From contig NZ_SRUU01000034.1 in the NCBI RefSeq assembly GCF_004791585.1, forward strand, positions 1 through 64,000: a stretch of DNA of 64,000 bases, given 5' to 3'. This document shows positions 36,697 through 46,263 of this stretch, in pieces. The notes beneath the pieces are model-generated. The model did not search any database, was not told the origin of the DNA, and saw nothing but the letters and a program-made list of their open reading frames with translations. The translations under genes were made by a program, and so were the position numbers. Every line of letters begins with the position of its first letter. Position 1 is the first letter of the stretch. The stretch comes from Mesorhizobium sp. M1C.F.Ca.ET.210.01.1.1 (lineage in GTDB: Bacteria; Pseudomonadota; Alphaproteobacteria; Rhizobiales; Rhizobiaceae).

Positions 36697-37211
36697 AGCC
36701 AGCAGCACTGTCCAAGGAGGGGGACTCCCAGGCTACGGGCTGAATGTGAGGATAACCGCATTGGCAGAGAAGGGAAGAGGGCCCGGTCGTTGCCTGAAGT
36801 GGCCGGCCCCTCCCCGGACGAAGCTCGCTTGGCCGTACAAGGGATACAGGGCCGGATGCGGGCTAGGTGGTCGGCACCCTATCACATTAGAGGTCGCTTG
36901 GATAACGGAATTGTGGAGAGCGGGAAGGGAACAGAGATGTACCAAAATCGCCTGCTCAGGGTTACTGAGAGGTACTGCGGCACGGGAGCGCGAAGCCTTG
37001 GAACTCAAGGATTTCACTTTACTTTTTCATTCACCGTCCACTTGCTCCTGTGGAATCTTGCTTTGGAGCTGAAACATAGGAGAAAGCTGGCAGATCTGTG
37101 CCACGAGATACCGCTACTTGATGTCTGCTCAAGATCGGTACGCAATCCGGTCGGCCTCTCGGGGCCCGGGCTCAAGAACGTCCGGTCTCATCCTGCCGCG
37201 ACATTCCGACC
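36697..37211. other. Region with no convincing gene
   Basis: Long overlapping frames exist on both strands but have unlikely composition and no family likeness. GC-rich complementary stretches and the minus-strand terminator at its left edge would be compatible with an RNA gene, without any match I can name. Confidence 0.3.
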
Positions 37212-37440
37212 ATGACGCAACGAATGGAGCGGTGGGCCGAGTTGCTCGAAGAAAACCCTCGCGCTGCCTTGCCGCTCTCGATGGCACCGCATCTTATCCT
37301 GGGGTTCGCGAAGAAGCCGGATCGCCGATCTCGGTTGCATTAAACGATCCATTGTTATGCCTCGGGCTTGAATTCGGACACCTATGGGGAAGCCAAGCGC
37401 TCCTTCCAGATAAGAGCCGGTTGTTTCAATCAGCGAGTGG
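37212..37440 (+). pseudogene. Decayed paralogue of the conserved hypothetical at 43539
   Basis: ATGACGCAACGAATGGAGCG opens a frame MTQRMERWAELLEENPRAAL that follows MTRSQRLERWAALLERDPERC of the 43.5-kb protein. Later NSDTYGEAKRSF follows KSDTYGEARRFF in another frame. A stop and a frameshift separate the two parts. Confidence 0.7.
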
Positions 37441-37495
37441 CACCGGAGAGATCACGTACGGCTCCGAGAAATCTCGGAGCCGCTATTCGAGTGTT

Positions 37496-37590
37496 TAAGC
37501 TGCCTGCAGCGCGCGCTTGTTCGCTTCGACGATTGGGACGTAGAGTGTCATGAGGTATTCGCCTTGAACCGAGGTCGTGGGGCCCCACCT
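37496..37590 (-). pseudogene. C-terminal fragment of an unidentified protein
   Basis: On the minus strand a frame ends with VQGEYLMTLYVPIVEANKRA followed by LQAA and a stop, preceded by RWGPTTS. Composition looks coding, but there is no start and I do not recognise the protein. Confidence 0.3.
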
Positions 37591-37741
37591 CATTTTCGAT
37601 CTCCAGTTAGCTCCAAGGGATTCTATTATTGCCTATTGCCCATTTCTGTCAGTCGAACATCCATTGGCCGAGTACACATTCGCCCTCAAGCGGACATGGC
37701 GGAATCATGAGTACACCCCCTAGACCGAGCGAGATCATGAC

Positions 37742-38577
37742 ATGAGTTGGACGAAGGCCACTCGGTGGCAATATTGCCGCGCGGGGCAGCGAGATGCAAA
37801 CGCATTGATGGACAAGGAATGGGAGTTGATCGAGCCGTTTTTGCCGAAAGCGAAGGCGACGGGACGTCCGCGGACGACTGAACTTCGAGCGGTGGTGGTG
37901 GACGCGCTCCTCTATATCGCCTGGACCGGCTGCCAGTGGCGGGCGCTGCCGGATCGCTTCCCGCCCGTTTCGACGGTTCAACGCTATTTCTATGCCTGGC
38001 GGGACAATGGGCTGTGGAAGACCATAAACTTCCACTTGGTGGCCGCAGCACGCCTTGCACTCGGTCGCGAGGCAAGCCCAGCGCCGGCATCATCGATAGC
38101 CAATCGGTAAAGACCACGGACCTCACCGGTCTGCGTGGCTACGACGCCGGCAAGAAGATCAAAGGCCGCAAGCGCCATATCATCACCGACACCGAAGGGC
38201 ATCTGGTCGGGCTGACGGTGCACACGGCCGATATCCAGGACAGGGATGGGGCAGTAGGCGTCATCGCTTCCATTCGACGGCTTTATCCTTGGTTGCGCCA
38301 TCTGTTCGCCGACGGCGGCTATGCCGGAGAAAAGCTGACGCAGGCTCTGACCGATCTCGGCACGTGGACCATCGAAATCGTCAAGCGTTCCGACGATGCC
38401 AAGGGCTTTGAGGTGCTGCCTCGACGATGGGTCGTCGAGCGAACTTTCGCCTGGCTGGGACGTTGTCGCCGGCTCGCCAAGGACTTCGAGGCGACCATCG
38501 CCAGCGCCGAAGCGTGGATCTTCATCGCCTCCATCCGCCTTCTGCTTCGTCGAAAGGCAACTCTGCGTCGTGCATAG
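37742..38577 (+). mobile_element. IS5-family (IS427-type) transposase in two frames
   Basis: The first frame (37742-38110, 122 aa) reads MDKEWELIEPFLPKAKATGR and WTGCQWRALPDRFPPVSTVQRYF, the N-terminal part. The second frame, one base back, continues SAGIIDSQSVKT (first DDE aspartate), GRKRHIITDTEGHLVG, LFADGGYAGEKL and RWVVERTFAWLGRCRRLAKDFE to 38577. The switch lies at about GCAAGCCCAGCGCC. IS5/IS427 elements are known to use ribosomal frameshifting, so the element may be active. Terminal inverted repeats were not located. Confidence 0.85.
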
Positions 38578-39094
38578 GCGAGTTTCGAGTCAGGCTCTTA
38601 GGGCTCTCAGCTTGACCAAACCTGCGTTCGCGCCAAGCGGGGATCAATCTGGGTTTGAGAACCCTCTTGACGACAAAAATGCTCAAACGCCTCTAGGGCA
38701 GAGACATTGCTGTACATCGCGGCTCTGCCAACACTCAATTGTTCGTTCGATTTGGAGGATCCTATGAACGACCGGATGTTCGATAGCCCTGTTTTCGTCA
38801 AGAGCGGAAGCAGCCTGCTCCAAGAACTCGCATGCATCGAGGACGCTCTGGAATTTCTCTAAGAATGGCCAAAAAATAGGCGCGGCCCGATCTATGAGAC
38901 AGCGTAGACCTTCGCCACACTTCGCTGCAGGATTTCCGGCACGAAAGCTGACCTTCCAAACTGTGAATCTGCGTCGCTGTTGCGGCGAAGCTACAGCGCC
39001 ATCGGGGGAACATGAGCTAAAAGGGCCTTGTGCAGGGTTCCTGGGTTGGGCGGACCATCCGGGAAAGGGGCGCACAGCCTTTGAGGGAAGATGG
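38578..39094. other. Region without recognisable gene
   Basis: About 500 bases downstream of the IS5 element. Frames on both strands (up to 130 codons) have no family likeness. GAGTTTCGAGTCAGGCTCT at about 38580 could be the right end of the element; a matching left end was not found. Confidence 0.35.
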
Positions 39095-39121
39095 CCCGTC
39101 GGCCTAGGTCGGCGGGTTTTT
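39095..39121 (+). terminator. Rho-independent terminator
   Basis: CCCGTCGG and TCGGCGGG pair over eight positions (two G-T) around CCTAGG and are followed by five T. No intact gene lies directly upstream on the plus strand, so it is probably left from a lost gene. Confidence 0.6.
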
Positions 39122-39590
39122 CTTTAGGTTCCCTTGTCCACCAGCGTCGTTGTCCACCAGCGTCGTCTTGCGCTTAGGCCGTACGTGGGGTTTCAAGCCT
39201 AACGGTGTCGGCGTCGACAGTGATTGGAATTCCTAAATTCACGATCACCCTTTCCCTCGACATGGGTCACGTCGCCGATCAACTCGATCGCAGGCGGCCA
39301 TCACGCGCCGCCCGTCCATCGGCATCAATTTGGCGTCGATCGTCGCGCAAGAAGTGCCTGCCGCCGGTGGGCGGGAGGGCGAGAACCACGGTCGAAGGTC
39401 CGCCCGTGGCTCGCGCCCAAGGCGCCGAGGCAATGAGGCTGGCCATTCGCGAGCTGGCGACAGTGGATTTGCGGATCGCTCCGAGCGGTCTGAATTTCAT
39501 GGCCGCCATTCCGCTCGCGACCAGTAGCGACGGCTATCAGACGCGGGATTTGCCGGCCTTTAGGCGGCGAACGCGAGGCGGCGATGCGCA

Positions 39591-40508
39591 TCAGCCGTTT
39601 CGCGCAAAGCGAGCCTCGTCCTCGTCTCTTTGGCGGCCACCAAGCACTCCAGCAACGGCTGCAATGAAGGCGCCGATTACCAGCGACAAAGCCCCGACCA
39701 GTGCGGTCGTGGCGCTTGCCTTGCGAGCCTTATCGGCGGCTACCTTGGCCTTGTTCTTGGCATTATCGACCCGCGCCAGGACATCGTCGACCCGCTTCTG
39801 GGCATCAGCCTGGGAAAGGCCCGCGCGCGATGCTACCAGGCGCGCGAGATAGGCCTTGTCGTCTGCGCTCATCTCCCCGTTCCACGCGCTGATGGCCAGT
39901 ATGCGTGTCGCCTCTCCGGCGACATCGGCATTGTTCTGGGGCGTACCAGCCGAAGGCGGTGCCCCGGCGGCGCTATCGGCCGGTCGGAACAACGAATCGA
40001 CGAAGTATCCGGCCAAATCATTGGCGGACGGCGCCTGTGCCGATGAAGCCTGCGAAGCCGCTCCGGCGACGGCGCCGCTCAACAAGCCGGTCGTAGCCTG
40101 GGCGCCTGTCCCGACAATTCCGGAGATCGCCGAGCCAAGGACGGTGGCCACAAGCAAGGTGGCCAAGGCCCAAGCCAGGAAGCCATGCGCCGTATCGCGG
40201 AAATACACCTCGTCGGTATGAACATTGACCCATTTGGTGCGAAGCCGCCCAGCAATATAGCCGCCTAGCGCGGATGACAGCCATTGCACGATGACGAGCC
40301 AGATCGCGGTCGAGACCGCAAATGTCGTCACGGATGCGCTGCCCCAGGGCGACATCATGGTCAGGCCAAGCCCTGAACCGACGAGCATCAGGATGACTGT
40401 GAGGGTGGCTGCCGCAAAAGCGCCGGCCACAATAGGACCCCAACTGACCGCAGAGCTGGCTGTTTCGATCGCGGCAGGTTCGTCAACCGCGGAGAAGGCA
40501 TTGGTCAT
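39591..40508 (-). CDS. Membrane protein of unknown function (rhizobial PhnA-like annotation)
   Basis: 305 aa. Hydrophobic segments at the N-terminus (GPIVAGAFAAATLTVILMLVGSGLGL; TFAVSTAIWLVIVQWLSSALGGYIAGRL; GFLAWALATLLVATVLGSAISGI) and one at the C-terminus (TALVGALSLVIGAFIAAVAGVLGG) frame a long polar middle part of about 120 residues rich in Ala, Ser and charged helix. Similar proteins are widespread in rhizobia and often labelled PhnA-like without evidence. A 25-aa membrane peptide gene lies just upstream. Confidence 0.75.
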   Translation of the reverse strand: MTNAFSAVDEPAAIETASSAVSWGPIVAGAFAAATLTVILMLVGSGLGLTMMSPWGSASVTTFAVSTAIWLVIVQWLSSALGGYIAGRLRTKWVNVHTDEVYFRDTAHGFLAWALATLLVATVLGSAISGIVGTGAQATTGLLSGAVAGAASQASSAQAPSANDLAGYFVDSLFRPADSAAGAPPSAGTPQNNADVAGEATRILAISAWNGEMSADDKAYLARLVASRAGLSQADAQKRVDDVLARVDNAKNKAKVAADKARKASATTALVGALSLVIGAFIAAVAGVLGGRQRDEDEARFARNG

Positions 40509-40517
40509 CGTCGGCTC

Positions 40518-40595
40518 CTAACGCGCGAAAAGCATCAAAAGGATAATGATCGGGATCGGAACGCCGAGCAGCCAGAGCAGAATACCTCGTCCCAT
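40518..40595 (-). CDS. 25-residue membrane peptide
   Basis: MGRGILLWLLGVPIPIIILL followed by MLFAR: almost entirely hydrophobic with basic ends, a single membrane span. AGGAGGAAAAC stands right before the ATG, a strong ribosome binding site. The stop is nine bases before the start of the 305-aa membrane protein, so the two are very likely cotranscribed. Confidence 0.7.
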   Translation of the reverse strand: MGRGILLWLLGVPIPIIILLMLFAR

Positions 40596-41049
40596 GTTTT
40601 CCTCCTGCAACAATATTCAAATGCTTGTACCCAATTCCCCAGAATCGCTTTCGTTCCTTTCGATGAACGAAGCGCCGAGACTTGCCCTAAAGGGGCAGCT
40701 CGATTGGGCAAAACCTGCCCGCAAAAGTGGACGGGCGGGCCTCGATCGGGCCGCTTGAGGCCCGGTATGTGCTGCGGAAGGCACTTGCCCTTTCGCCTGA
40801 CCCAGCGCGAACTGGGCGGACCGAGCCCGGATGGACCCATGCGACGCGGTTTTGGACCTGGGGTCGGTTACGCCTCAGATGCTCGGCACTACCGGACGAC
40901 TGCATTGACAGGTAAGGGGTCGTCTGGACAGCTCGAAGTGCCATCGCGCTCAGCCGACACGTCTTTCGCCGATATTGCGGTCGCTTGACGAAGCACTGAC
41001 GGGTCCAGCCGTCTCGCATCAGCTCGGCGGGCGGAATTCCAGCTTCGCA
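40596..41049. other. Intergenic region, no gene seen
   Basis: Between the membrane-peptide start and the 3' end of the hydrolase gene. Frames on both strands lack family likeness. It must hold the promoter of the peptide/membrane-protein unit at its left end. Confidence 0.4.
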
Positions 41050-41661
41050 TCAAGTCCAGCTTGAGAGGATCGTCTCCATTTCCACCGTTTCGACCTGCTG
41101 TGCAAACCGTTGGTGGTAGACCGTCAACAGCGCATCATGCGTGGCGTCGGACGAGCTACACAGCGCGTCGGTTACCAGCACCACACGGAAGCCGAAGTCG
41201 ATGGCTCCCAATACGGTGGCGAGCACACATACGTCGGTCTCGCCGCCGGTGATCACCAAGGTGTCAATCTTCCGCTCCGCCAGAAGAGTCGTGAGCTTGC
41301 CCTCGAACCAGGGCGAGTAGATATGTTTGTCGATAATGGCCGCCGGTGGACAGTGCCGTGCCAGCGAGGGCAAGAGATCGGCCATTTCGAAGCCAATCTC
41401 CCCCAGCGTCATCGACGCCCAGCGTTGATAGTAACGCTTCCAGGTGCCGATGCCTTGCCCCGGTTTGCGTGCCGGCAGGAAGCGGGTAAACACGGTCTGG
41501 GCGGCGCGTCTTTCGACAAGACTTTCGATCCGCGGCAGGACACGGGTGATCCAAGGCGTCGCCCAAGGCGATGGTTCGGCAAAGAGCCGCTGCATGTCGA
41601 CGCAAAGATGCATGCACCTCTCACCCAACGGACCGTAAGCCAGTCCCGGCGCAGACATCAC
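41050..41661 (-). CDS. Isochorismatase-family cysteine hydrolase
   Basis: 203 aa. Catalytic triad positions are visible: D22 in LCVDMQ, K112 in IIDKHIYSPW and C145 in ITGGETDVCVLATV. The family hydrolyses isochorismate, nicotinamide, carbamates or related amides; the substrate cannot be assigned. A frameshifted paralogue lies at 18084-18676, where it follows a pyrophosphatase gene, while this copy stands alone. Confidence 0.85.
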   Translation of the reverse strand: MMSAPGLAYGPLGERCMHLCVDMQRLFAEPSPWATPWITRVLPRIESLVERRAAQTVFTRFLPARKPGQGIGTWKRYYQRWASMTLGEIGFEMADLLPSLARHCPPAAIIDKHIYSPWFEGKLTTLLAERKIDTLVITGGETDVCVLATVLGAIDFGFRVVLVTDALCSSSDATHDALLTVYHQRFAQQVETVEMETILSSWT

Positions 41662-41989
41662 GACGCCGTTCCCCGCGCGATCAGATCGGCGGCTAGCTGC
41701 CGGCGTTCAACATTGACCATCGCCTTGCCCATTCGGTCTCTACCCGGCGACAAACGCGACGCACCGACGTTCGTTCCTGCGACGGCGATGATAGCTTGCC
41801 CTGGAAGGAATGCGAGCCGCGCAGCGTATGGAACCAGCGGCCATATTCTCGGTTAGATGCAAGAGCAAACGCAGGATCGAAGCCGTGAGCGTGCTTATCG
41901 TGCGGCAGGGCTCATGCCGGCCCAAGAGACAAGATCGGGTAACCCATTGGCGAAAGTTGGCGTCGGATCGCGACGCCGTCGAAGCGATT

Positions 41990-42150
41990 GACCAGAAGGC
42001 TGTAGCCTACCTGAAGTACGAACCGAAATGGAATGGCCGTTCGCATCGACCACGTCACTGGCGAGCGCTTCCAGCACAGAAATAAAGCCTTGGCGGCCGG
42101 AAAAGGCGCCACGCCAATGCACATTCGAACTAATCGACGAGACCGCGAAC
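41990..42150 (+). pseudogene. Internally deleted ATP-dependent DNA ligase remnant
   Basis: YLKYEPKWNG matches the catalytic-lysine motif QYEPKWDG of the intact ligase at 46674, and directly after it RIDHVTGERFQHR matches its C-terminal RFDHITSERFRHG, then APRQCTFE in another frame. About 250 codons between these parts are missing. Downstream DNA (to 42330) also follows the sequence after the intact ligase. Confidence 0.7.
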
Positions 42151-42199
42151 AAAGCGCCCTCGCCCAGGAGGCGGTGATCGGGTCGGCCATCATCCCGGA

Positions 42200-42330
42200 A
42201 TCACGCCTTGAACGCGAACAGTGCCGCATCCCCTCTCTTCTGCGCCCTTGATCGACGCCGCGCGATCTCAGAAGCGATCTGTGAAAAGAGGATGGCATTG
42301 CCGCCATAGCCTATCACCGCATGTATGCGA
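42200..42330. repeat. Duplicated segment downstream of ligase sequences
   Basis: CGCCTTGAACGCGAACAGTG, TGATCGACGCCG, CGCGATCT and CGCCATAGCCTATCACC align in order with 47720-47840 behind the intact ligase. On the minus strand both copies could encode a short peptide beginning GYGGN and including SQIASE; the copies differ by a frameshift, so at least one is broken. Confidence 0.55.
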
Positions 42331-42582
42331 GGATGGTCGGGTAATGCGCCGATGGTCCGCAGCCTTGTGCCCGTCCAGGCGAACTACGCCCTGGTGTCTA
42401 GCAACGGGAAAATCCGCTCGAGCTTTTTTGAGAGCTGAGCTGCCTTTTTGTCCGTTAGTGCGTTGCGACGCTTTTATTGGTGAAATCCTCGTCCTCGCCG
42501 CCGCAAATCACACACCTGTCGGCCGTCGCACGGACATAAAGAAACGACTTTGTGGCTGACGGCCGGCACGACATCGAACAGC

Positions 42583-42933
42583 TCATAACCAGTCGTCAGA
42601 ACGAGATGGCGGGCTGTGATTGTGGGCCCCCTGGCGCATGACGACGGCTATACCAGGGCGATTGTGCTCGATCACCATCGCCTCGGCTGGAGCGTAGAAG
42701 CGCGCCTTTTTGTTGAGCGCGGCCAACAACAGGCCTGCACTAAGTTTTCTCGAAAGCGCCAGGTCATCGTGGCTAAGAATGGCGCCGCCGCGATCTATGC
42801 CGAATTCATCCCGCAACCTTCCACGGGTTAGAAACGATGCGCCGATGCCCGTTCGCCGACGTGCCTCAGCTTCCTTTCGCAAGTCCGTTGGACCCAGCGT
42901 AGTGTCAGCCAGATTCAGCGACGGAGTGCTCAC
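42583..42933 (-). CDS. Hypothetical reading frame
   Basis: 116 aa frame from a GTG start with no clear ribosome binding site. Contains DLRKEAEARRRTGIGASFLTRGRL and HDDLALSRKLSAGLLLAALNKKA, plausible helices, but no recognised domain. It may be a remnant. Confidence 0.25.
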   Translation of the reverse strand: MSTPSLNLADTTLGPTDLRKEAEARRRTGIGASFLTRGRLRDEFGIDRGGAILSHDDLALSRKLSAGLLLAALNKKARFYAPAEAMVIEHNRPGIAVVMRQGAHNHSPPSRSDDWL

Positions 42934-43538
42934 CTGGCTGCAGGGGGATGCCGAGTTCCGTTATCCGCCCTTGAGGATTGAACAGAGCAAGCCGCGAACG
43001 CCGCCATTGCCTGCCCAGCAGCAGCGCCGCCGATCATCTTCGATAGTTTCGTCAGCGGCTGATCGATTTCGAACAGTACCAATGCTCTCGTCGCGGTCGT
43101 CGATCCTTGCAAAGGCCCACGCTTGTCGATGCAGGCCCCGTCATTCCAGCCGTCAGCCAATAGACAAACAAGGTGCCGCCAAAACAAGCGATCGGGATTC
43201 AGCAAAGGACAAGGTGGCGGCCGGCTATTGCTGCAGTTGACCTCGGATTTTCCATGTGGAAGCTCGCTCAACGCAGTCCTGTCGCGGAACCTCGACAAGA
43301 CGAATACGCGAAGGTCGGCGTGGCCTGGCCCAGAGGTTGCCCTGCACATGCATCGGAGCCAGGCCGCCACGGTGCCAAGATCTGAAATGGCACTACAGAT
43401 GGATCCCCGAAACATATTTTTGTGGCGGTGGAACTTTCGGGTGAAATAGAGGTTTCGAGCGCCATAGGGACGAAATGGGCTACTCCGACCTGTAGCGGCT
43501 TTGCGGCAGGCAGAGCGGCTGGCCAACAGGAGACGGCC
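42934..43538. other. Region without recognisable gene
   Basis: About 600 bases between the 42.6-kb frame and the conserved hypothetical. A 206-codon minus-strand frame runs through it but has unlikely composition and no family likeness. Confidence 0.35.
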
Positions 43539-43994
43539 ATGAAACACCAAACACGCGAAGAACTAAATGCGGTCGCGGAGGTCGATACAGCCTGCCCGGC
43601 GATGACGCGGAGCCAGCGATTGGAACGCTGGGCCGCACTTCTGGAGCGCGATCCAGAACGGTGCCTCGGAGCGCTGCCCGGCACCGAGTACATGCGACTG
43701 GATGAACGAGACAAAGCGCAATGTCCCGAATCTCCGCTGAGCATCGCGTTCGCGGATCCAATCTTGCGCGCGCAGGGTCTGAAGAGCGACACCTATGGCG
43801 AGGCGAGACGCTTCTTCGAGCTATCGGATTGGCAGTTGCATGCCGTCGTTTGCCATTGCCATGTCGGCGCCACCATGAAAGCCGGCTGGGTTGCCGTGCA
43901 AGTCCGGGCCGCCGCCAACGAAGATGGAAAGCTTTTCAGCAAACTGCGGGAGACGATCGCCGGTTGGCCAGTAATTCGCTTTTTTAGGGGATAG
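43539..43994 (+). CDS. Conserved hypothetical protein
   Basis: 151 aa from ATG 43539 behind CAGGAG. The N-terminal half is charged and helical (RSQRLERWAALLERDPERCLGALPGTEYMRLDERD); the C-terminal part contains LQAVV-like CHCHVG with two cysteines and one histidine. A decayed copy lies at 37212, so this is a duplicated real gene. Function unknown. Confidence 0.65.
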   Translation: MKHQTREELNAVAEVDTACPAMTRSQRLERWAALLERDPERCLGALPGTEYMRLDERDKAQCPESPLSIAFADPILRAQGLKSDTYGEARRFFELSDWQLHAVVCHCHVGATMKAGWVAVQVRAAANEDGKLFSKLRETIAGWPVIRFFRG

Positions 43995-44026
43995 CCGAAG
44001 CTGCGGTGCGCCAGCTTTCGGGGTTT
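43995..44026 (+). terminator. Hairpin after the conserved hypothetical gene
   Basis: CCGAAGCTG (43995-44003) pairs with CAGCTTTCGG (44012-44021, one bulged T), followed by GGTTT. Directly behind the stop codon; the T tract is weak. Confidence 0.5.
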
Positions 44027-44167
44027 CTAGGAAGCTCCCCATCTCAGCATCCATCGCTGCGTATCTCAGCTTGAAATTTACTCATCAAAATTGGAACCGA
44101 GAACGCTGCTGTGAATTGATCCACGAAGCGGTCGATTTCCTTCAGGATGTAGCCGCCTCAAGCAGCA

Positions 44168-44208
44168 AAAGCCCGTCGCCAACGTCCCACCAATAGGCGG
44201 CGGGCTTT
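44168..44208. terminator. Strong hairpin, probable terminator
   Basis: AAAGCCCGTCGCC (44168-44180) pairs with GGCGGCGGGCTTT (44196-44208) over 13 positions with one mismatch. The A and T ends suit a bidirectional terminator in the gap between the conserved hypothetical and the haemoglobin gene. Confidence 0.6.
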
Positions 44209-44461
44209 CCTTGTGGTCCGGTCGGATGCAGAATGTGAATGCGGGCCAATACTCGCTGGATAGCCCGGTCTGCTAGACCCAGGGTCACCTGATTGGGCAA
44301 AAGCCGGGCTATTCAGGCACGGCTTTTTGTAGAGACCGCACCTGCCAAGCTTGGGCGCAGGCGCGTTTATCTTCTCGCAAGGTCTTCCGATCGCCAGAGC
44401 GTCTGACTATCCGCAGGGGCACGACTTAATGATATGTCCCGAAAAATCACGCGTTGAAGCC

Positions 44462-44482
44462 GCCAGAGCGGCTTGCTCTGGC
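44462..44482 (+). promoter_or_regulatory. Hairpin in the haemoglobin gene leader
   Basis: GCCAGAGC (44462-44469) and GCTCTGGC (44475-44482) form a perfect 8-bp stem with a 5-base loop, ending 21 bases before the start codon. It could be an operator or a leader structure; nothing shows which. Confidence 0.4.
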
Positions 44483-44503
44483 CTAGCTGGGAGGAACCGG
44501 AGA

Positions 44504-45052
44504 ATGAAAACGGCTGTTTCTACCTCTCTTACAAGACGAAACGTCGTCGCGGTGCTGGCGGCGGCGGCCGCGTCAACTGCCATATTGGCCGCCGGCGATG
44601 CGCGCGCGCAGACCAAGCAGAGCTCGGCTGACAAAAGCCTATATGAGCGGCTGGGCGGCGTGTTCGCCATCGCAGCCGTGGTGGATCACTTTAGCGACGC
44701 GGTGGTGAAGAACCCGATCGTCGGCCAGAAGTCCAAGAACCCGCAATTGCGCAAATGGCACACCAAGAACCTCGAACGGCTGCCGGGCCTCAAGTTCATG
44801 CGCACGCTGTGGGTGTGCGACGTTTCCCGGCGGCCCCTTCAAGTTCGTGGCCACCAGGCCGGGCGCGACGCCGCTCGGCCTCGAGGAGGCCCATCGGGAC
44901 TTGAAGATTTCTCCCGCGGAATTCGACGAGGTCGCGGCGGAACTCGGGCGGACGCTCGACCACTTTAAGGTTCCGAAGGCCGAAAAGACCGAGGTGCTGG
45001 AAGCCTTCGCCGCGCACAAGACGAGGTCACCGCCGGCTACAAAAAGGGCTGA
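44504..45052 (+). pseudogene. Exported group I truncated haemoglobin, frameshifted
   Basis: GGGAGGAACC precedes the ATG. A signal peptide (RRNVVAVLAAAAASTAILAAGDARA) leads to SLYERLGGVFAIAAVVDHFSDAVVKNP, the 2-on-2 globin start. At about 44825 one extra C shifts the frame; the next frame continues FVATRPGATPLGLEEAHRDL, where the His of EAHRDL is the expected haem ligand. A second shift (one base missing) near 45020 restores DEVTAGYKKG and the stop. Repairing both gives about 182 aa. If the shifts are real the gene is dead. Confidence 0.8.
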
Positions 45053-45099
45053 AGCTGCACGCGTAATACGGTTGTGGACGTTGCGGGCAACCGGTTAGG

Positions 45100-45269
45100 A
45101 GTCCGAGATAGTGTTTCGCAGCACTGGCAAAGGTCACTGCCTTGTGCCACCGAGGACCACGTTTTGACTATTTGCGGAGTTGCTCAGCGGCTTCTTTTAG
45201 GTGATTGACCCCATGGCGGAAGCCCGGCCGGTTGGTCCTGACAAAGATCGGAGAAGAAAAGAACCGCAT
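45100..45269 (-). pseudogene. DUF982 protein with an in-frame stop
   Basis: MRFFSSPIFVRTNRPGFRHG and VNHLKEAAEQLRK follow the start of the rhizobial DUF982 family. The next codon is TAG where the family has Trp, and the frame goes on with SKRGPRWHKAVTFASAAKHY, the usual second half. A single TGG-to-TAG change would explain it. Confidence 0.55.
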
Positions 45270-45585
45270 TGCTAATCCACGAATTCTCAATGCTCGTCGG
45301 CAGACTTTGTTGCAGCCTCGCGCCAAGTCCTGGCCATTGCTCCAAATAGTCCGCCGTCGCACAAAGGATAATCCCTCTCGATCTCTCAATTTGGAAGGCC
45401 GCCCCGGAGGAGGAATCCGAGGCAGCCAGATCGGATTCTGGCTACCCGTCGTTAGGCGCGGCTTCCACGAGGATGCGGGGACTGCGCGCCATCCAGCAGT
45501 ATGACACCTAAAGGCTCCCTCGTCGTACCAGGAACCGGGGGGCTGCGCCGCCGTTAGCTTCCAAGCAAACGAAGGAGATCACACT

Positions 45586-45789
45586 ATGGATTGGAACCGC
45601 GTCGAAGGAAACTGGAAGCAGGTCAAAGGCAAGGTCAAGGAACAGTGGGGCAAGCTCACCGACGACGACCTCGACCGCATCGCCGGCAAGCGCGACCAGT
45701 TGGAAGGCCTGATCCAGGAGCGCTACGGCATCGAGAAGGACCGCGTCCGCCGCGACATCGACGAATGGGCGAGCCGCCAAGGCTGGTAG
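45586..45789 (+). CDS. CsbD-family stress protein
   Basis: 67 aa, MDWNRVEGNWKQVKGKVKEQ followed by WGKLTDDDLDRIAGKRDQLE, the full CsbD domain. AAGGAGAT lies nine bases before the ATG. Small soluble proteins of this family are induced in general stress responses in many bacteria; molecular role unknown. Confidence 0.92.
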   Translation: MDWNRVEGNWKQVKGKVKEQWGKLTDDDLDRIAGKRDQLEGLIQERYGIEKDRVRRDIDEWASRQGW

Positions 45790-46263
45790 CGTCGCCCTGC
45801 TAGGCAAGTTGTAGCCTCTTCGAGCGCACGCATTGCGGGCGATACGGCTCGCCATCTCCTATGAAAATGCCCGAGAGTTCTCGATCTTTGCCTGCACGCT
45901 GGAAGATCTGATACTAGTAAAGCTGCTGGCACATTTCATGGTCGGCGAGATGCTCCCCGGCTTGACTTCGGTGACAACCTACCCTGCTTCAAGACAGGGC
46001 TCGATGGCAGTCTGGCTATCAGTCATGGTCAATCCCCGCTGGAAAATGCGTCCGGCAATCGGCTCAAGGTATCGTTCAACCGACGCTGGAAATCACAGTG
46101 GAGGAATCGCCCTGATCCTGCGCCATAGGAAACGTCCTGAGATCGGATCGGCGCTGATTGATCTCGAGGCCTGACTGCTCGGGGCCGAGCTAGCGCCCGC
46201 ATCATGCCGCGATGGCGGCACGAAACCACATTCCCCATGGAACGTTCAAGCAGGATGGATACT
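45790..46263. other. Region without recognisable gene
   Basis: Between the CsbD and GFA-type genes. A plus-strand frame from 45833 contains ENAREFSIFACTLEDLILVK, which may be a fragment, but I can assign no family. Confidence 0.35.

Noticed and set aside
36478..37215. 245-codon plus-strand frame
   Set aside because: Unlikely composition, no ribosome binding site, no family likeness, and overlapped by an equally long frame in another phase.
42930..43550. 206-codon minus-strand frame
   Set aside because: It overlaps the start of the 43539 gene, has no domain and its residue composition is that of a shadow frame.
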